Of a DNA stretch of 64,000 nt, positions 34,501-44,638 are shown in pieces. The stretch is from Citromicrobium bathyomarinum. GTDB lineage: Bacteria > Pseudomonadota > Alphaproteobacteria > Sphingomonadales > Sphingomonadaceae. Both the position numbers and the translations under genes were made by a program. The notes below the pieces were generated by a model that made no database searches, had not been told where the DNA came from, and saw only the letters and a program-made list of their open reading frames with translations. Positions within the stretch are counted from its first letter, which is position 1, and the number at the start of each line of letters is the position of its first letter. The stretch spans positions 2,153,501-2,217,500 of the forward strand of contig CP155577.1 of NCBI GenBank assembly GCA_001306305.2, given 5' to 3'.

Positions 34501-36441
34501 ATGATCAATTTCTTCCGGTCCTTCTTCCAGTCCAAGATCGGCCTCGGTCTGACGATCGGCTTCCTGGTCCTGATCGCGATCGCCTTTGCCGCCGGCGATG
34601 TCGGCAATTCGGGCTCTTTCGGTGGCCTTTCGGGGACCAACAGCGTGGCCGTGGTGGGCGATGAAGACGTGACCACCGCCGAACTGCGCCAGTCGGCGGA
34701 CAATGCCTTCCGCCAGGTGCAGCAGGATGAACCGACGCTCTCGATGGCCGAGTTCGTCGAAGACGGCGGCCTGATGCAGGTGCTCGACACGCTGCTGGAC
34801 CGGGTCGCAGTCTCCGAATTCGGCAAGATGCTGGGCGTGCGCGCGGGCGAGAACCTGATCAACAGCGAGATCCGCATGATCTCCGCGTTCCGCGGCCCCG
34901 ACGGGAGCTTTAGCACCGAGGCCTACCGCGCCGCGCTGCAACAGCAGGGACTGACCGACCAGATCGTGCGTGACGACCTGTCCGACGGGCTGATTGCCCA
35001 GCAGGTGCTGGTGCCCGCGGTGTTCGGCGCGAAATTCCCCGACAGCATCGTCGCGCGTTACGCGACCCAGCTGCGCGAGAAGCGCGAGGGCTCCATTGCG
35101 CTGGTGCCCGCCGAACTCTTCGCGCCCAAGGACGACCCCACCGACAAGCAGCTGCAGACTTTTTATAACGCAAACCGCACAGACTTCATGCGGCCCGAGC
35201 GGCGGCAGGTACGTTATGCTCTGTTTGGCGCCGATCAGCTGGCCGACTCGGTCGAGCCGACCGCTGCGGAGATTAAGAAGCGCTACGACGACAATGCCGA
35301 TCTTTACCGCGCGAGCGAGGACCGCACCTTCACCCAACTGATCGTGCCCACCAGGCAGGCGGCAGAAAGCTTCCGCGAGCGCGTGGCCGATGGTGCATCG
35401 CTAACCCAGATCGCCGAAGAGGCAGGTCTCGAAACGCAGCAGATCGGCCCGATCAAGCGCGAGGATTACGCCCAGCAGGCCAATGCTGCGGTCGCCGAGG
35501 CGGTGTTCTCCGCCGATCGGGGCGAAATTGCGCCGATCGCACGCAGCCCGCTGGGCTATCACGTGGTGCGGATCGACGATGTGAAAACGATCCCCGCCCG
35601 TACCCTCGCGCAGGCCCGCGACGAGATCGCCGATGCGCTGCGTGCGGACAAGCAGCGCCGTGCGCTGACCGAGCTGGCCAGCGATATTGATGCCCGCGTG
35701 ACCAGCGGCGAATCCTTCGCCGACATCGCCGAGGCACTCGACCTCGACATCCAGACCACCCGGCCCCTGCTCGCCGATGGCCAGGTCTATGGTGGCCAGC
35801 AGGGCGAGACGGCACCCGAAGTGGTCCAGCCACTGATCCAGACCGTGTTCCAGATGCGCGAAGGGCAGCCGCAAATCGCCGAGGTCGAGACGGGCGAGAC
35901 TTTCGCGCTCTACGAAGCGTCTGAAATCTCACCCGCCGCAGTCCCGCCGCTGAAGGAAATTCGCGATGCAGTGACGGCACGCTGGACCATGGCCGAAGGT
36001 GCCAAGGCTGCGAAGGCGGCTTCCGACCGGATCCTCAAGCGGGTGAAGGATGGGAAATCGCTCGCCGAGGCGATCCGCGCCGAAGAGACGCGCCTGCCCC
36101 CGCCCCAGCCGCTCAGCCTGACGCGTGAGCAGATGATGCAGATGCAGCGTCCCAACCCGCCGATCTCGCTGATGTTCGCAATGTCCGCGGGCACTGCCAA
36201 GCGCCTCGAAGCGCCGCGCAATGCCGGGTTCTTCCTCGTCCAGCTGGACGAGATTACCGCAGGCAAGGTCGCCAAGGACGATCCGCTGATGGGTGAGGCG
36301 CGGCGCGGCTATGGGCAGCTGCTGAGCCGCGAATATGGCGATCAGCTGCGCAATGCGATCCGCACCGAAGTTGGGATCGAGCGCAATGCGGACGCGATCG
36401 AAACCGTGCGCCGCCAGCTCACCGGCCAGTCCGCCAACTAG
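34501..36441 (+). CDS. PpiD/SurA-type periplasmic peptidyl-prolyl isomerase and chaperone
   Basis: 646 residues: short cytoplasmic N-terminus, one membrane anchor (GLTIGFLVLIAIAFAAG, about 18-35), a SurA-like N-terminal chaperone region with SVAVVGDEDVTTAELRQ, and a parvulin domain around residues 285-365 (RTFTQLIVPTRQAAESF ... SPLGYHVVRIDDV), then a C-terminal chaperone part. It is anchored at the periplasmic face and helps fold exported proteins next to the Sec exit, which fits its position beside secG. ATG at 34501 is used; earlier in-frame codons lie in promoter DNA. trpE follows by 10 bases. Confidence 0.92.
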   Translation: MINFFRSFFQSKIGLGLTIGFLVLIAIAFAAGDVGNSGSFGGLSGTNSVAVVGDEDVTTAELRQSADNAFRQVQQDEPTLSMAEFVEDGGLMQVLDTLLDRVAVSEFGKMLGVRAGENLINSEIRMISAFRGPDGSFSTEAYRAALQQQGLTDQIVRDDLSDGLIAQQVLVPAVFGAKFPDSIVARYATQLREKREGSIALVPAELFAPKDDPTDKQLQTFYNANRTDFMRPERRQVRYALFGADQLADSVEPTAAEIKKRYDDNADLYRASEDRTFTQLIVPTRQAAESFRERVADGASLTQIAEEAGLETQQIGPIKREDYAQQANAAVAEAVFSADRGEIAPIARSPLGYHVVRIDDVKTIPARTLAQARDEIADALRADKQRRALTELASDIDARVTSGESFADIAEALDLDIQTTRPLLADGQVYGGQQGETAPEVVQPLIQTVFQMREGQPQIAEVETGETFALYEASEISPAAVPPLKEIRDAVTARWTMAEGAKAAKAASDRILKRVKDGKSLAEAIRAEETRLPPPQPLSLTREQMMQMQRPNPPISLMFAMSAGTAKRLEAPRNAGFFLVQLDEITAGKVAKDDPLMGEARRGYGQLLSREYGDQLRNAIRTEVGIERNADAIETVRRQLTGQSAN

Positions 36442-36451
36442 TCGGCGCGAG

Positions 36452-37963
36452 ATGCTGCGTAACCGAGATGCCGCACACGACCGGCTGACGCAGGGCCTGC
36501 CCGCGCTCGTCTGGCAGCGGCGCATCGCCGATACGCTGACGCCGGTCGGCGCGGCGTGCGCGCTGATGGAGGACGGGCGCGGAGACTTCCTGCTCGAATC
36601 GGTCGAGGGGGGAGAGATTCGCGGGCGTTACTCCATGCTCGGGCTCGATCCCGATCTGGTGCTGCGCGCCGATGGCGAGAGCGCCGAGGTCAATCGCGAC
36701 TGGCGGCGCAATCGCGATGCCTTCGCCCCGGTCCAAGGCGACGGGCTGGCCGCGCTTCGCAGCCTGCTGGGCGAGATCGCGATGCCCACGCCGGAGGATC
36801 TGCCCCCCGCCCTCGCCCTGCTGGTCGGCTATTTCGGCTACGAAACCTTCGCGCTGGTCGAGAAGCTGCCGCGCGCCAGCGACGATCCGCTGGGCCTACC
36901 GGACATGGTGTTCACCCGCCCCGGGCTGGTGCTGGTGTTCGATGCGCTGACCGACGAGGTTTTCGTGATCGCGCCGGTGTGGCCTTCGGATGCCGAGCCC
37001 GATCATGTGCTGGACGCCGCGGAAGAACGGATCGAGGAGGCGCTGCGGCGCCTGTCGCAGCCTGTTCCGCACGGCGATGCCGTGCCGGACACGCTCGATC
37101 CGGCGACGATGGACCTGCGCCCGACCGTCGCGGGGGATGATTACGCCGCGCGGGTCGCTCGCGCGCAGGACTACATCGTTGCAGGCGACATTTTCCAAGT
37201 GGTGCTCGCCCAGCGCTTCACCACCCCCTTCCCCCATTCCGCGATGGCGCTGTATCGCGCGCTGCGGCGGGTGAACCCCTCGCCGTTCCTCTATCTGCTC
37301 GACCTGCCCGAGGTCGGAATGGTCGGCTCCAGTCCGGAAATTCTCGTGCGGCTGAGAGACGGGCAGATCACCATCCGCCCGATCGCGGGCACCCGTCCGC
37401 GCGGCAAGACGCCCGAGGCGGACCGCGCGGCGGAGCGCGAACTGCTCGCCGATCCCAAGGAACGCGCCGAGCATCTGATGCTGCTCGATCTCGGGCGCAA
37501 CGACACTGGTCGTGTTTCCACACCGGGTAGTGTCGAAGTGACGGACAGCTTCATGGTCGAGCGCTATAGTCACGTGATGCATATCGTCAGCAATGTTCAG
37601 GGCCGGCTCGACGCAGGCAAGGATGCGCTCGACGCGCTGTTCGCAGGGTTCCCCGCGGGCACCGTCAGCGGCGCGCCCAAGCTGCGCGCGTGCGAGATCA
37701 TCGCCGAGCTGGAGAGCGAGAAGCGCGGGCCCTACGCGGGCGGCGTCGGCTATTTCGCGCCCGACGGCAGCTTCGATTCGTGCATCGTGCTGCGCACCGG
37801 GCTGGTGAAGGACGGCACGCTGCACGTCACCGCAGGCGCGGGTATCGTTGCGGACAGCGATCCGGCCTCCGAACAGCGCGAGTGCGAGGCGAAGGCGGGC
37901 GCACTGCTCGCCGCCGCGCGCGAAGCGGTGCGGGTGGCTGGCGAAGCGGGGTTCGGCCAGTGA
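36452..37963 (+). CDS. trpE: Anthranilate synthase component I
   Basis: 503 residues. N-terminal half carries the feedback-inhibition region (LLESVEGGEIRGRYSMLGLDP); the chorismate-binding domain contains QVVLAQRF, IRPIAGTRPRGKTPEAD, LLDLGRNDTGRV and PAGTVSGAPKLRACEII. With TrpG makes anthranilate from chorismate and glutamine. Starts 10 bases after the PpiD gene and overlaps the next lipoprotein gene (TGATG). trpG is separated from it by three unrelated genes. Confidence 0.97.
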   Translation: MLRNRDAAHDRLTQGLPALVWQRRIADTLTPVGAACALMEDGRGDFLLESVEGGEIRGRYSMLGLDPDLVLRADGESAEVNRDWRRNRDAFAPVQGDGLAALRSLLGEIAMPTPEDLPPALALLVGYFGYETFALVEKLPRASDDPLGLPDMVFTRPGLVLVFDALTDEVFVIAPVWPSDAEPDHVLDAAEERIEEALRRLSQPVPHGDAVPDTLDPATMDLRPTVAGDDYAARVARAQDYIVAGDIFQVVLAQRFTTPFPHSAMALYRALRRVNPSPFLYLLDLPEVGMVGSSPEILVRLRDGQITIRPIAGTRPRGKTPEADRAAERELLADPKERAEHLMLLDLGRNDTGRVSTPGSVEVTDSFMVERYSHVMHIVSNVQGRLDAGKDALDALFAGFPAGTVSGAPKLRACEIIAELESEKRGPYAGGVGYFAPDGSFDSCIVLRTGLVKDGTLHVTAGAGIVADSDPASEQRECEAKAGALLAAAREAVRVAGEAGFGQ

Positions 37964-38835
37964 TGCGCCGCAGCCTCCCCCTCATCGCCCTCTCGCTCCT
38001 GGCGCTCACCGCCTGTGACCAGCCTGCGGCGGGCGATCCCGTGATCCGCACCGATATCAGCGGCGAAAAAGGCGTCGAGATTGCGCGCGCCGAGCAGGCC
38101 GAGGCGAAGCCTTCGGCCAGCCCGACGCCCACGCCGACACCCAGCGAGACCACCGCGCCAGAGGATTCGGCGTGCCAGCCGGTCCGCTTCGAGGATGTCG
38201 TCTTTACCGAATGCGTCGCCGATCCGGCAAAGCATCGCGTGGCAATGGTCCTCGGCAATCCGCCTTATCGCAGCCTCGCCAAATATTCGGTATCGCGGCC
38301 CAAGGATGCGCCGCGCGTCGCCTTCGCGATGAATGCGGGGATGTATGACGGCGAAGGCAAGCCGATCGGCTATTACGTCCAGAACAAGGATCGGCTGCAG
38401 GAACTCAACCGCAACGACGGCTCGGGCAATTTCCACCTGAAGCCCAACGGCGTGTTCTACGGCACCGGCGGCACCTGGCGCATCCGCACCGCGGACGATT
38501 TCTACCACACGGTGGGCGACCGCCCCGATTTCGGCACGCAGAGCGGCCCGATGCTGCTGATCGAGGGCAAGGTCCATCCCGAGATTTCGGCGGACGGCCC
38601 CTCCAAGCGCATCCGCAACGGCGTCGGCGTAGACAAGGACGGCAAGGCGCATTTCGTGATTTCGAGCCGCCCGGTGAGCTTCGGCCAGTTTGCGCGTTTC
38701 TTCCGCGACGTAGCGAAGACGCCCAACGCGCTCTATCTCGACGGGACGGTATCGAGCCTGTGGGACCCTGCGCGCGGGCGGATGGATACCCGCGCCGATC
38801 TGGGCCCGCTGGTGGTCGTCGAATTCAAGGAATGA
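37963..38835 (+). CDS. Phosphodiester glycosidase-family lipoprotein
   Basis: 290 residues with a lipoprotein signal (MRRSLPLIALSLLALTAC, lipobox LTAC), a Pro/Thr/Ser/Glu-rich linker with a TPTPTP repeat, and a phosphodiester-glycosidase (NAGPA-like) domain: VAFAMNAGMYDGEGKPIGYYVQ, FHLKPNGVFYG, TQSGPMLLIEGKVHP, LYLDGTVSSLWDP. Probable outer-membrane or periplasmic enzyme removing sugar from a phosphodiester; substrate unknown. Overlaps the trpE stop and is followed by pip, so it is embedded in the trp transcript. Confidence 0.87.
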   Translation: MRRSLPLIALSLLALTACDQPAAGDPVIRTDISGEKGVEIARAEQAEAKPSASPTPTPTPSETTAPEDSACQPVRFEDVVFTECVADPAKHRVAMVLGNPPYRSLAKYSVSRPKDAPRVAFAMNAGMYDGEGKPIGYYVQNKDRLQELNRNDGSGNFHLKPNGVFYGTGGTWRIRTADDFYHTVGDRPDFGTQSGPMLLIEGKVHPEISADGPSKRIRNGVGVDKDGKAHFVISSRPVSFGQFARFFRDVAKTPNALYLDGTVSSLWDPARGRMDTRADLGPLVVVEFKE

Positions 38836-38837
38836 TG

Positions 38838-39791
38838 ATGGAATACGAACGCACGCTCTATCCCGAGATCGAACCTTACGAGACCGGCATGCTCGATGTT
38901 GGCGAAGGTCACTCGCTCTATTACGAGCGGGTCGGCACGCCCGGCGCGAAGCCCGCGGTGTTCCTCCACGGTGGCCCCGGCGGCGGGATGAGCCCCGATC
39001 ATCGTCGCCAGTGGAACCCGGAGAAGTACGACGTCCTCCTGTTCGACCAGCGCGGCTGCGGCAAGTCGCTGCCCTTTGCCGAGATCGAGAACAACGACAC
39101 GTGGCGGATCGTCGAGGATATCGAGCGTCTACGCCAGATGTGCGGGCACGAGAAATGGCAGGTATTCGGCGGCAGCTGGGGCGCGACGCTCTCGCTCGCC
39201 TACGCGCAGGCCTATCCCGAACGCACCAGCGAGATCGTGCTGCGCGGCGTGTTCCTCGGCCGCCAGAAGGAAAAGGACTGGCTCTACTCCTACGGCGCGA
39301 GCGAGATCATGGCCGAACAGTGGGACAAGTTCACCGGCCTGATCCCCGAGGACGAGCGCGACAATCTGGTCAAAGCTTACCACGCGCGCCTGACCAGCGA
39401 CGATGAGCAAACCCGCCTCGCCGCCGCGAAGGAATGGTCGCTGTGGGAAGGTAATGTCGCGACGCTGCTGCCCAACGAGGAACTGCTCGGAAGCTTCGCC
39501 GATCCTTCCAAGGCCGTGCCCTTCGCCCGAATCTGTGCGCGCTTCTTCCTCGAGAATTTCTTCCTCGAAGAAGGCCAGCTGCTGCGCGATGTCGGCAAGA
39601 TCAAGGGCATTCCCGGCATCATCGTCCAAGGCCGCCACGACATCTGCACCCCGCCCGTCTCCGCGTGGGAGCTCAAGAAGGCGTGGCCCGAAGCCGAGCT
39701 GTGGATCGTCCACGACGCAGGCCATTCGGCGGGTGAACCCGGCATTATCGATGGGCTGGTGAGGGCTACGGACAAGTTGGCCGATGCGTGA
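38838..39791 (+). CDS. pip: Proline iminopeptidase
   Basis: 317 residues, alpha/beta hydrolase. FLHGGPGGGMSPDHRR (oxyanion loop), DQRGCGKS, nucleophile elbow FGGSWGATLSLAYA, the late Asp in GRHDICTP and His in DAGHSAGEP are all present. Cytoplasmic removal of N-terminal proline from peptides. Three ATGs stand in tandem at 38832, 38835 and 38838; I choose the last because of its spacing from AAGGA, but the first would overlap the upstream stop as ATGA. Confidence 0.94.
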   Translation: MEYERTLYPEIEPYETGMLDVGEGHSLYYERVGTPGAKPAVFLHGGPGGGMSPDHRRQWNPEKYDVLLFDQRGCGKSLPFAEIENNDTWRIVEDIERLRQMCGHEKWQVFGGSWGATLSLAYAQAYPERTSEIVLRGVFLGRQKEKDWLYSYGASEIMAEQWDKFTGLIPEDERDNLVKAYHARLTSDDEQTRLAAAKEWSLWEGNVATLLPNEELLGSFADPSKAVPFARICARFFLENFFLEEGQLLRDVGKIKGIPGIIVQGRHDICTPPVSAWELKKAWPEAELWIVHDAGHSAGEPGIIDGLVRATDKLADA

Positions 39792-40320
39792 ATACCGGTT
39801 CACGCAACCGTATGACCTCGACCGGACTGTAGACGCCTATGAAATTCACACGCATGTCAGCCGCTCGCAGTCCGAACGCAGAAATATCTTCTTAATTCTG
39901 GCGGTGACCTTTTTGGCCCTCACCTGGGCGCTGTTCGGGATGCGCAGCGATGCCGGACTGGCCGCTTACTGGCCTTGGATACCTTTGTCGCTCGGCCTTT
40001 CGGCACTGATCGCATGGTTTCCGCGACGCTGGAATAGGGTTGGCTTGAAGGGCCAGCTCGCTACGCGGATGAAACAGCTTGGGATCGAAGAGGGGCAGAC
40101 AACCTACGTTTTTAACGACGCGCAAATGCGGATCGAGGACGATTATGTCGGCGGAAAATTCGCTTGGAACGATCTCTATGCATGGCACGATAGCGCGGAG
40201 TACTTGCTGATCTATCGCGCGCCCCAATTCTTCTACTCCATCGTTAAGGCGGACGTTGAGACGGAAACCTTGTCGGCTCTCGTTCAACGCTTGAAATCGT
40301 CCCCCGCCAAACAGCTTTAG
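39784..40320 (+). CDS. YcxB-like membrane protein, unknown function
   Basis: 178 residues. Two membrane helices (about 33-52 IFLILAVTFLALTWALFGM and 59-79) followed by a C-terminal domain resembling the YcxB-like fold (MRIEDDYVGGKFAWNDLYAWHDSAEYLLIYRAPQFFYSIVKA). Function unknown. Its base composition is visibly more AT-rich than its neighbours and codon use differs (TTT, TTA, AAA are common), which suggests a recent arrival between pip and trpG. Start overlaps the pip stop. Confidence 0.75.
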   Translation: MREYRFTQPYDLDRTVDAYEIHTHVSRSQSERRNIFLILAVTFLALTWALFGMRSDAGLAAYWPWIPLSLGLSALIAWFPRRWNRVGLKGQLATRMKQLGIEEGQTTYVFNDAQMRIEDDYVGGKFAWNDLYAWHDSAEYLLIYRAPQFFYSIVKADVETETLSALVQRLKSSPAKQL

Positions 40321-40333
40321 GCCGAAGATTCCC

Positions 40334-40939
40334 ATGATCCTCGTCATCGACAATTACGACAGCTTCACCTTCAACCTGGTCCACTACCTGCAGGAACTGG
40401 GCGCCGAGGTGCGCGTGGAGCGCAACGACGCGCTGACCGCGCGCGAGGCGGTGGCGAGCGGGGCGAAGGGCATCCTGCTCTCGCCCGGCCCGCGCACGCC
40501 GAACGAGGCGGGGATTACGCTCGATACCGTCGCCGCCTGCGCCGATGCCGGGCTGCCGCTGCTGGGCGTGTGCCTTGGCCATCAGGCGATCGGGCAGCAT
40601 TTCGGCGGGCGCGTGGTTCAGGGTGGGCTGATGCACGGCAAGACCAGCGCGGTGACGCATGACGGCAGCGGCGTGTTCGCGGGCCTCCCCCGCCCCTTCG
40701 ATGCCACCCGCTATCACTCGCTGGTGGTGGAGGACATTCCCGAGGCATTGCACGTCAACGCGACCAGCGAGACGCCCGGGCTCGACGGCACCAGCGTGAT
40801 GGGTTTCCGCCACGCCGAGCTGCCGATCCACGGTGTGCAGTTCCACCCGGAAAGCATCGCGACGCAGCACGGTCACGATCTGCTCGCCAACTTCCTGCGC
40901 GTTTGCGGCATCGAAGCGCGCGAGAGGCAGGCGGCATGA
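40334..40939 (+). CDS. trpG: Anthranilate synthase component II (glutamine amidotransferase)
   Basis: 201 residues. MILVIDNYDSFTFNLVHYL start, LLSPGPRTPNEAG, nucleophile Cys in LLGVCLGHQAIGQ and catalytic His/Glu in GVQFHPESIATQHG. Releases ammonia from glutamine for TrpE (and may serve aminodeoxychorismate synthase). Its stop overlaps trpD as ATGA. Confidence 0.97.
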   Translation: MILVIDNYDSFTFNLVHYLQELGAEVRVERNDALTAREAVASGAKGILLSPGPRTPNEAGITLDTVAACADAGLPLLGVCLGHQAIGQHFGGRVVQGGLMHGKTSAVTHDGSGVFAGLPRPFDATRYHSLVVEDIPEALHVNATSETPGLDGTSVMGFRHAELPIHGVQFHPESIATQHGHDLLANFLRVCGIEARERQAA

Positions 40940-41928
40940 AATCGCTCCCGCTCGCCGTCCCGCACATGAACGAGGCCGAGGCCGAGGAGGTCTTCGGCTG
41001 GATACTCGACGGGGAAGCCAGCGATCAGGAGATCGCCCGCTTCCTGCTCGCGATGACCGAACGCAGCGAAACCGCCGACGAGATCGCGGGCGCGGCGCGC
41101 GCACTCAGGGCGCGCTACATCCCGGTCGACGGACCCGACAACGCGATCGATGTGTGCGGCACCGGGGGCGATGGACACCATACGCTCAACGTCTCGACCG
41201 CCGTTGGACTCGTGGTCGCAGCCTGCGGCGTGCCCGTAGCGCGGCATGGCAACCGCGCAATCTCCTCGCTCTCGGGCGTGGCGGACACGCTGGAGGTGCT
41301 GGGCCTCGACATGGAAGCCGCCGGGCGCACGGCGGAAAAGACGCTGAACGAGATCGGCATCTGCTTCCTCTTCGCACCCAACCACCACCCCGCGATGCGT
41401 CGGATTCAGCCGATCCGCAAGGAACTGGGCCGCCGCACGATCTTCAACCTGATGGGGCCGCTGTCCAACCCGGTTGGCGTCAAACGCCAGCTGATCGGCA
41501 TCGCGCGCCCCGGCTATGTCTCGATCTATGGCGAGGCGGCCGCACGCCTCGGCACCGAGCGGACGCTGATCGTCTCGGGCGACGAGGGGCTCGACGAGCT
41601 GAGCCTCGCTGCGGGCAATGAGATGGCAGACGTCACCGGCCACGAATTCGCCATGCGCCGCGTCGATGCCAGCATGGCGGGCCTCGAACACGCGCCGGTC
41701 GAAGCGATCCGGGGCGGCGATCCCCAGCACAACGCCAAGGCGCTCGATGCACTGCTGTGTGGAACGCCGGGGCCGTACCGCGACGCGGTGCTGTTCAACT
41801 CCGCCGCCGCGCTGATCGCAGCGGGCGAGACCGAGGACTGGAAGGAAGGCGCCGCGCGCGCCGCAGAGGCGATCGATAGCGGCGGGGCGCAGCGGTTGCT
41901 CGAGCGCTGGATTGCGATGGCGAAGTAG
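40936..41928 (+). CDS. trpD: Anthranilate phosphoribosyltransferase
   Basis: 330 residues. [17 protein letters not shown] binds [26 protein letters not shown] and [22 protein letters not shown] contact anthranilate and PRPP. Joins anthranilate to phosphoribose. ATG at 40936 overlaps the trpG stop. trpC begins 4 bases after its stop. Confidence 0.97.
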   Translation: MKSLPLAVPHMNEAEAEEVFGWILDGEASDQEIARFLLAMTERSETADEIAGAARALRARYIPVDGPDNAIDVCGTGGDGHHTLNVSTAVGLVVAACGVPVARHGNRAISSLSGVADTLEVLGLDMEAAGRTAEKTLNEIGICFLFAPNHHPAMRRIQPIRKELGRRTIFNLMGPLSNPVGVKRQLIGIARPGYVSIYGEAAARLGTERTLIVSGDEGLDELSLAAGNEMADVTGHEFAMRRVDASMAGLEHAPVEAIRGGDPQHNAKALDALLCGTPGPYRDAVLFNSAAALIAAGETEDWKEGAARAAEAIDSGGAQRLLERWIAMAK

Positions 41929-41932
41929 CGGT

Positions 41933-42721
41933 ATGAACAAACTCGAAGAAATCTGCGCCACCAAGCACGACGAAGTGCGCGAGCGGCAGTCCGCCACGCA
42001 AGTCAGCGAACTGATCGCCCGGATCGCCGCGCAGGCCCTGCCGCGCGGGTTCGAGGCTGCGCTGCGCCAGACCCACGCGGAGGGCCGCCGTGCGCTGATC
42101 GCAGAAATCAAGAAAGCTTCGCCCTCCAAGGGGCTGATTCGCGAGGATTTTCAGCCCGCAGAACACGCGAAAGCCTATGCCGCCGCCGGTGCAAGCTGCC
42201 TCTCCGTCCTCACCGACGCGCCCTATTTCCAGGGCCACTCCGACTACCTCGTCGCCGCGCGCGAAGCCTGCGCCCTCCCCGCGCTGCGCAAGGATTTCAT
42301 GGTCGATCCGTGGCAATGCGGCGAAGCGCGCGCGATGGGCGCAGATGCGATCCTGATCATCGTCGCCGCGCTCACCGACCAGCAGGCGGCCGAGATCGAA
42401 GCTGCGGCGGACGAACTGGGCATGGACGTTCTGGTCGAGGTCCACGACGCCGCCGAGATGGAGCGCGCGCACAAACTGAAATCGCGCCTGATCGGGGTCA
42501 ACAACCGCGACCTGCGCAGCTTCACGACCGACATCGCCACCACCGAAGCGCTGATCCCGCTCGCCCCCGAAGGCGCTTTCCTGATTTCCGAGAGTGGCAT
42601 CGGCAGTGCCGCCGACTGTGCGCGGCTGGAGGCGGCGGGCGCGCACGGCTTCCTGGTCGGCGAAAGCCTGATGCGGCAAGCGGATGTCGAGGCGGCGACG
42701 CGCGATCTGCTGACACGCTGA
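41933..42721 (+). CDS. trpC: Indole-3-glycerol phosphate synthase
   Basis: 262 residues of TIM-barrel fold. [16 protein letters not shown] (catalytic Lys), [32 protein letters not shown] and LISESGIG are all present. Ring closure giving indole-3-glycerol phosphate. Not fused with trpF. Last trp gene here; a terminator follows. Confidence 0.97.
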   Translation: MNKLEEICATKHDEVRERQSATQVSELIARIAAQALPRGFEAALRQTHAEGRRALIAEIKKASPSKGLIREDFQPAEHAKAYAAAGASCLSVLTDAPYFQGHSDYLVAAREACALPALRKDFMVDPWQCGEARAMGADAILIIVAALTDQQAAEIEAAADELGMDVLVEVHDAAEMERAHKLKSRLIGVNNRDLRSFTTDIATTEALIPLAPEGAFLISESGIGSAADCARLEAAGAHGFLVGESLMRQADVEAATRDLLTR

Positions 42722-42797
42722 GTCTGTCCTACTCGCGTCTTGCGTGGCATGATCGGCGCATGGCCCGCATCCTGCCCTTGCTGCATGCTCTCCCATC

Positions 42798-42831
42798 GCC
42801 GTCCGACGTGATGCGGGCGGGCGGCTTTTTT
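42798..42831 (+). terminator. Intrinsic terminator between trpC and moaC
   Basis: 8-bp stem GCCGTCCG / CGGGCGGC (one G-U) with a 12-base loop followed by TTTTTT. Separates the trp transcript from moaC-moeA. Confidence 0.8.
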
Positions 42832-42881
42832 GCCTTTAGACAGTGTGTCAGGTGTGTCAGCCGTTCTGCAGGAGCGACGAG

Positions 42882-43376
42882 ATGAGCGGCCTTGCGCATC
42901 TGGACGAGCACGGCTCCGCCCGCATGGTCGACGTGGGCAGCAAGGCGGAAACCGCCCGTTCCGCCACCGCCACCGGCAGGATCGCGATGAACGCGGCAGC
43001 GCTGGCCGCGATCCGCGATGGCACCGTGCCCAAGGGCGATGTGCTCGCCGCCGCGCGCATTGCCGGGATCATGGCCGCCAAGCAGACCGCCGGCCTCATC
43101 CCGCTGTGCCATCCGCTGGCACTCGACAGCGTGAGCGTAGACTGCGCGGTCGAGGATGATGCCGTGCGCGTCACCGCCACCGCCTCGCTTACCGGCAAGA
43201 CCGGGGTCGAGATGGAGGCGATGGTCGCGTGCAACATCGCGCTGCTGACGATCTACGACATGGCCAAGGCGCTGGATAAGGGCATGGTGATCGAACAGGT
43301 TCGGCTGCTGGCCAAGACCGGCGGCAAGTCTGGCGACTGGCACGCGGATGAGACCCTTGGAGGAACGGCGGCATGA
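42882..43376 (+). CDS. moaC: Cyclic pyranopterin monophosphate synthase MoaC
   Basis: 164 residues. [18 protein letters not shown] start, catalytic [48 protein letters not shown]. Second step of molybdenum cofactor synthesis. ATG at 42882 is behind GGAGCGACGAG. Stop overlaps the moeA start as ATGA. Confidence 0.97.
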   Translation: MSGLAHLDEHGSARMVDVGSKAETARSATATGRIAMNAAALAAIRDGTVPKGDVLAAARIAGIMAAKQTAGLIPLCHPLALDSVSVDCAVEDDAVRVTATASLTGKTGVEMEAMVACNIALLTIYDMAKALDKGMVIEQVRLLAKTGGKSGDWHADETLGGTAA

Positions 43377-44560
43377 GCGCACCGCTGGAACTGGAGGAGG
43401 CGCAGGCGCGATTGCTCGACCTGCTCTCACCAACCCCTGCCAGCCCCTGCCCGGTGGACGAAAGCGCCGGCCTGTTCCTGGCAGAGCCCGTCATCGCGCG
43501 CCGCACGCAGCCGCCAACGGACCTCTCCGCGATGGATGGCTATGCCACCGCTGGCCACGGCCCATGGCTGCTCAAGGGGGAGAGCCGCGCGGGCGCGCCC
43601 TTCGACATGGTGCTGGGCAAGGGAGACGCGATCCGCATCTCGACCGGCGCGCAGATGCCGCTCGGCGCGGATGCGGTGCTGGTGCAGGAGGATGCGCAGG
43701 TCGAGGGCACGCGCCTCACCGCGACCGAGCCGCCCACCGCCCGCTTCATCCGCCGCGCCGGGCTCGACTTCAAGGCATCCGACACGCTTCTGGCTGCGGG
43801 CACGCGCATGGGCGCGGCGCAGATCGCGCTGACGCGGGCGGGCGGTTTGGCCGAGGTCGTGACGCATGATGCCCCCCGCGTGGCGGTGATCGAGTGCGGC
43901 GACGAACTCGCCCAAGATCCAACCGCCTGCGAGCCGCACCAGACGCCCGCGGTCAACGGTGCGATGCTGGCCGCGATGGCGCGCGAGGCCGGGGCGCAGG
44001 TTCGCCAGATCGGGCCGGTCGCAGACGACGCGCAGGAGATCACCCGCGCGATCCTTGCAGCAAGCGAGGATGCCGCGCTGGTCGTCATCAGCGGCGGCGC
44101 CTCGGTGGGTCCGCACGATCTGGTCAAGCCCGCGCTGGAAGCGGCGGGTTTCACGCTCGACTTCTGGCGGATCGCGATCAAGCCGGGCAAGCCGCTGCTG
44201 GTCGCGACGCGCGGCGATACGGTGGTGCTGGGGCTGCCGGGCAATCCTGTGTCGAGCTACGTCACCGGGTTCCTCTTCATGGTCCCTGCACTTCTGCGCA
44301 TGGCCGGTGCGAAAGACTGCCTGCCCCGCGCAATACCCATGCCGCTCGCCTGCGATCTGCCCCCCGGCGGCAGCAGGCGCGAGTTTCTGCGCGCGCGGTG
44401 GACGCAGGACGGGCTGGTCGCGGCTGAGCTTCAGGACAGCTCCGCGCTGACGCCGCTCGCACAGGCGCAAGTACTGATCGACCGGCCCGCGCGTGCCGAA
44501 GCATCCGAAGCGGGGGCGTTTGTTCCGGCGTTCCTGTTGGAAACCCGCACATATGCTTGA
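43373..44560 (+). CDS. moeA: Molybdopterin molybdenumtransferase MoeA
   Basis: 395 residues, standard Moe[61 protein letters not shown] and [16 protein letters not shown] are present. Inserts molybdate into adenylylated molybdopterin. Translationally coupled to moaC. 78 bases separate it from lexA, with the SOS box in between. Confidence 0.96.
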   Translation: MSAPLELEEAQARLLDLLSPTPASPCPVDESAGLFLAEPVIARRTQPPTDLSAMDGYATAGHGPWLLKGESRAGAPFDMVLGKGDAIRISTGAQMPLGADAVLVQEDAQVEGTRLTATEPPTARFIRRAGLDFKASDTLLAAGTRMGAAQIALTRAGGLAEVVTHDAPRVAVIECGDELAQDPTACEPHQTPAVNGAMLAAMAREAGAQVRQIGPVADDAQEITRAILAASEDAALVVISGGASVGPHDLVKPALEAAGFTLDFWRIAIKPGKPLLVATRGDTVVLGLPGNPVSSYVTGFLFMVPALLRMAGAKDCLPRAIPMPLACDLPPGGSRREFLRARWTQDGLVAAELQDSSALTPLAQAQVLIDRPARAEASEAGAFVPAFLLETRTYA

Positions 44561-44584
44561 CTTGTTCCGGATGGTTGCCTAGTT

Positions 44585-44599
44585 GTTCCGCATTCGTTC
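44585..44599. promoter_or_regulatory. LexA operator (SOS box) in front of lexA
   Basis: GTTC-CGCATTC-GTTC: exact match to the alphaproteobacterial direct-repeat LexA box GTTC-N7-GTTC, 40 bases upstream of the lexA start. Indicates autoregulation. Confidence 0.85.
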
Positions 44600-44638
44600 G
44601 CATGAGCCCGCGAACAAGTAATGCGGAGAAGAAGTCCG

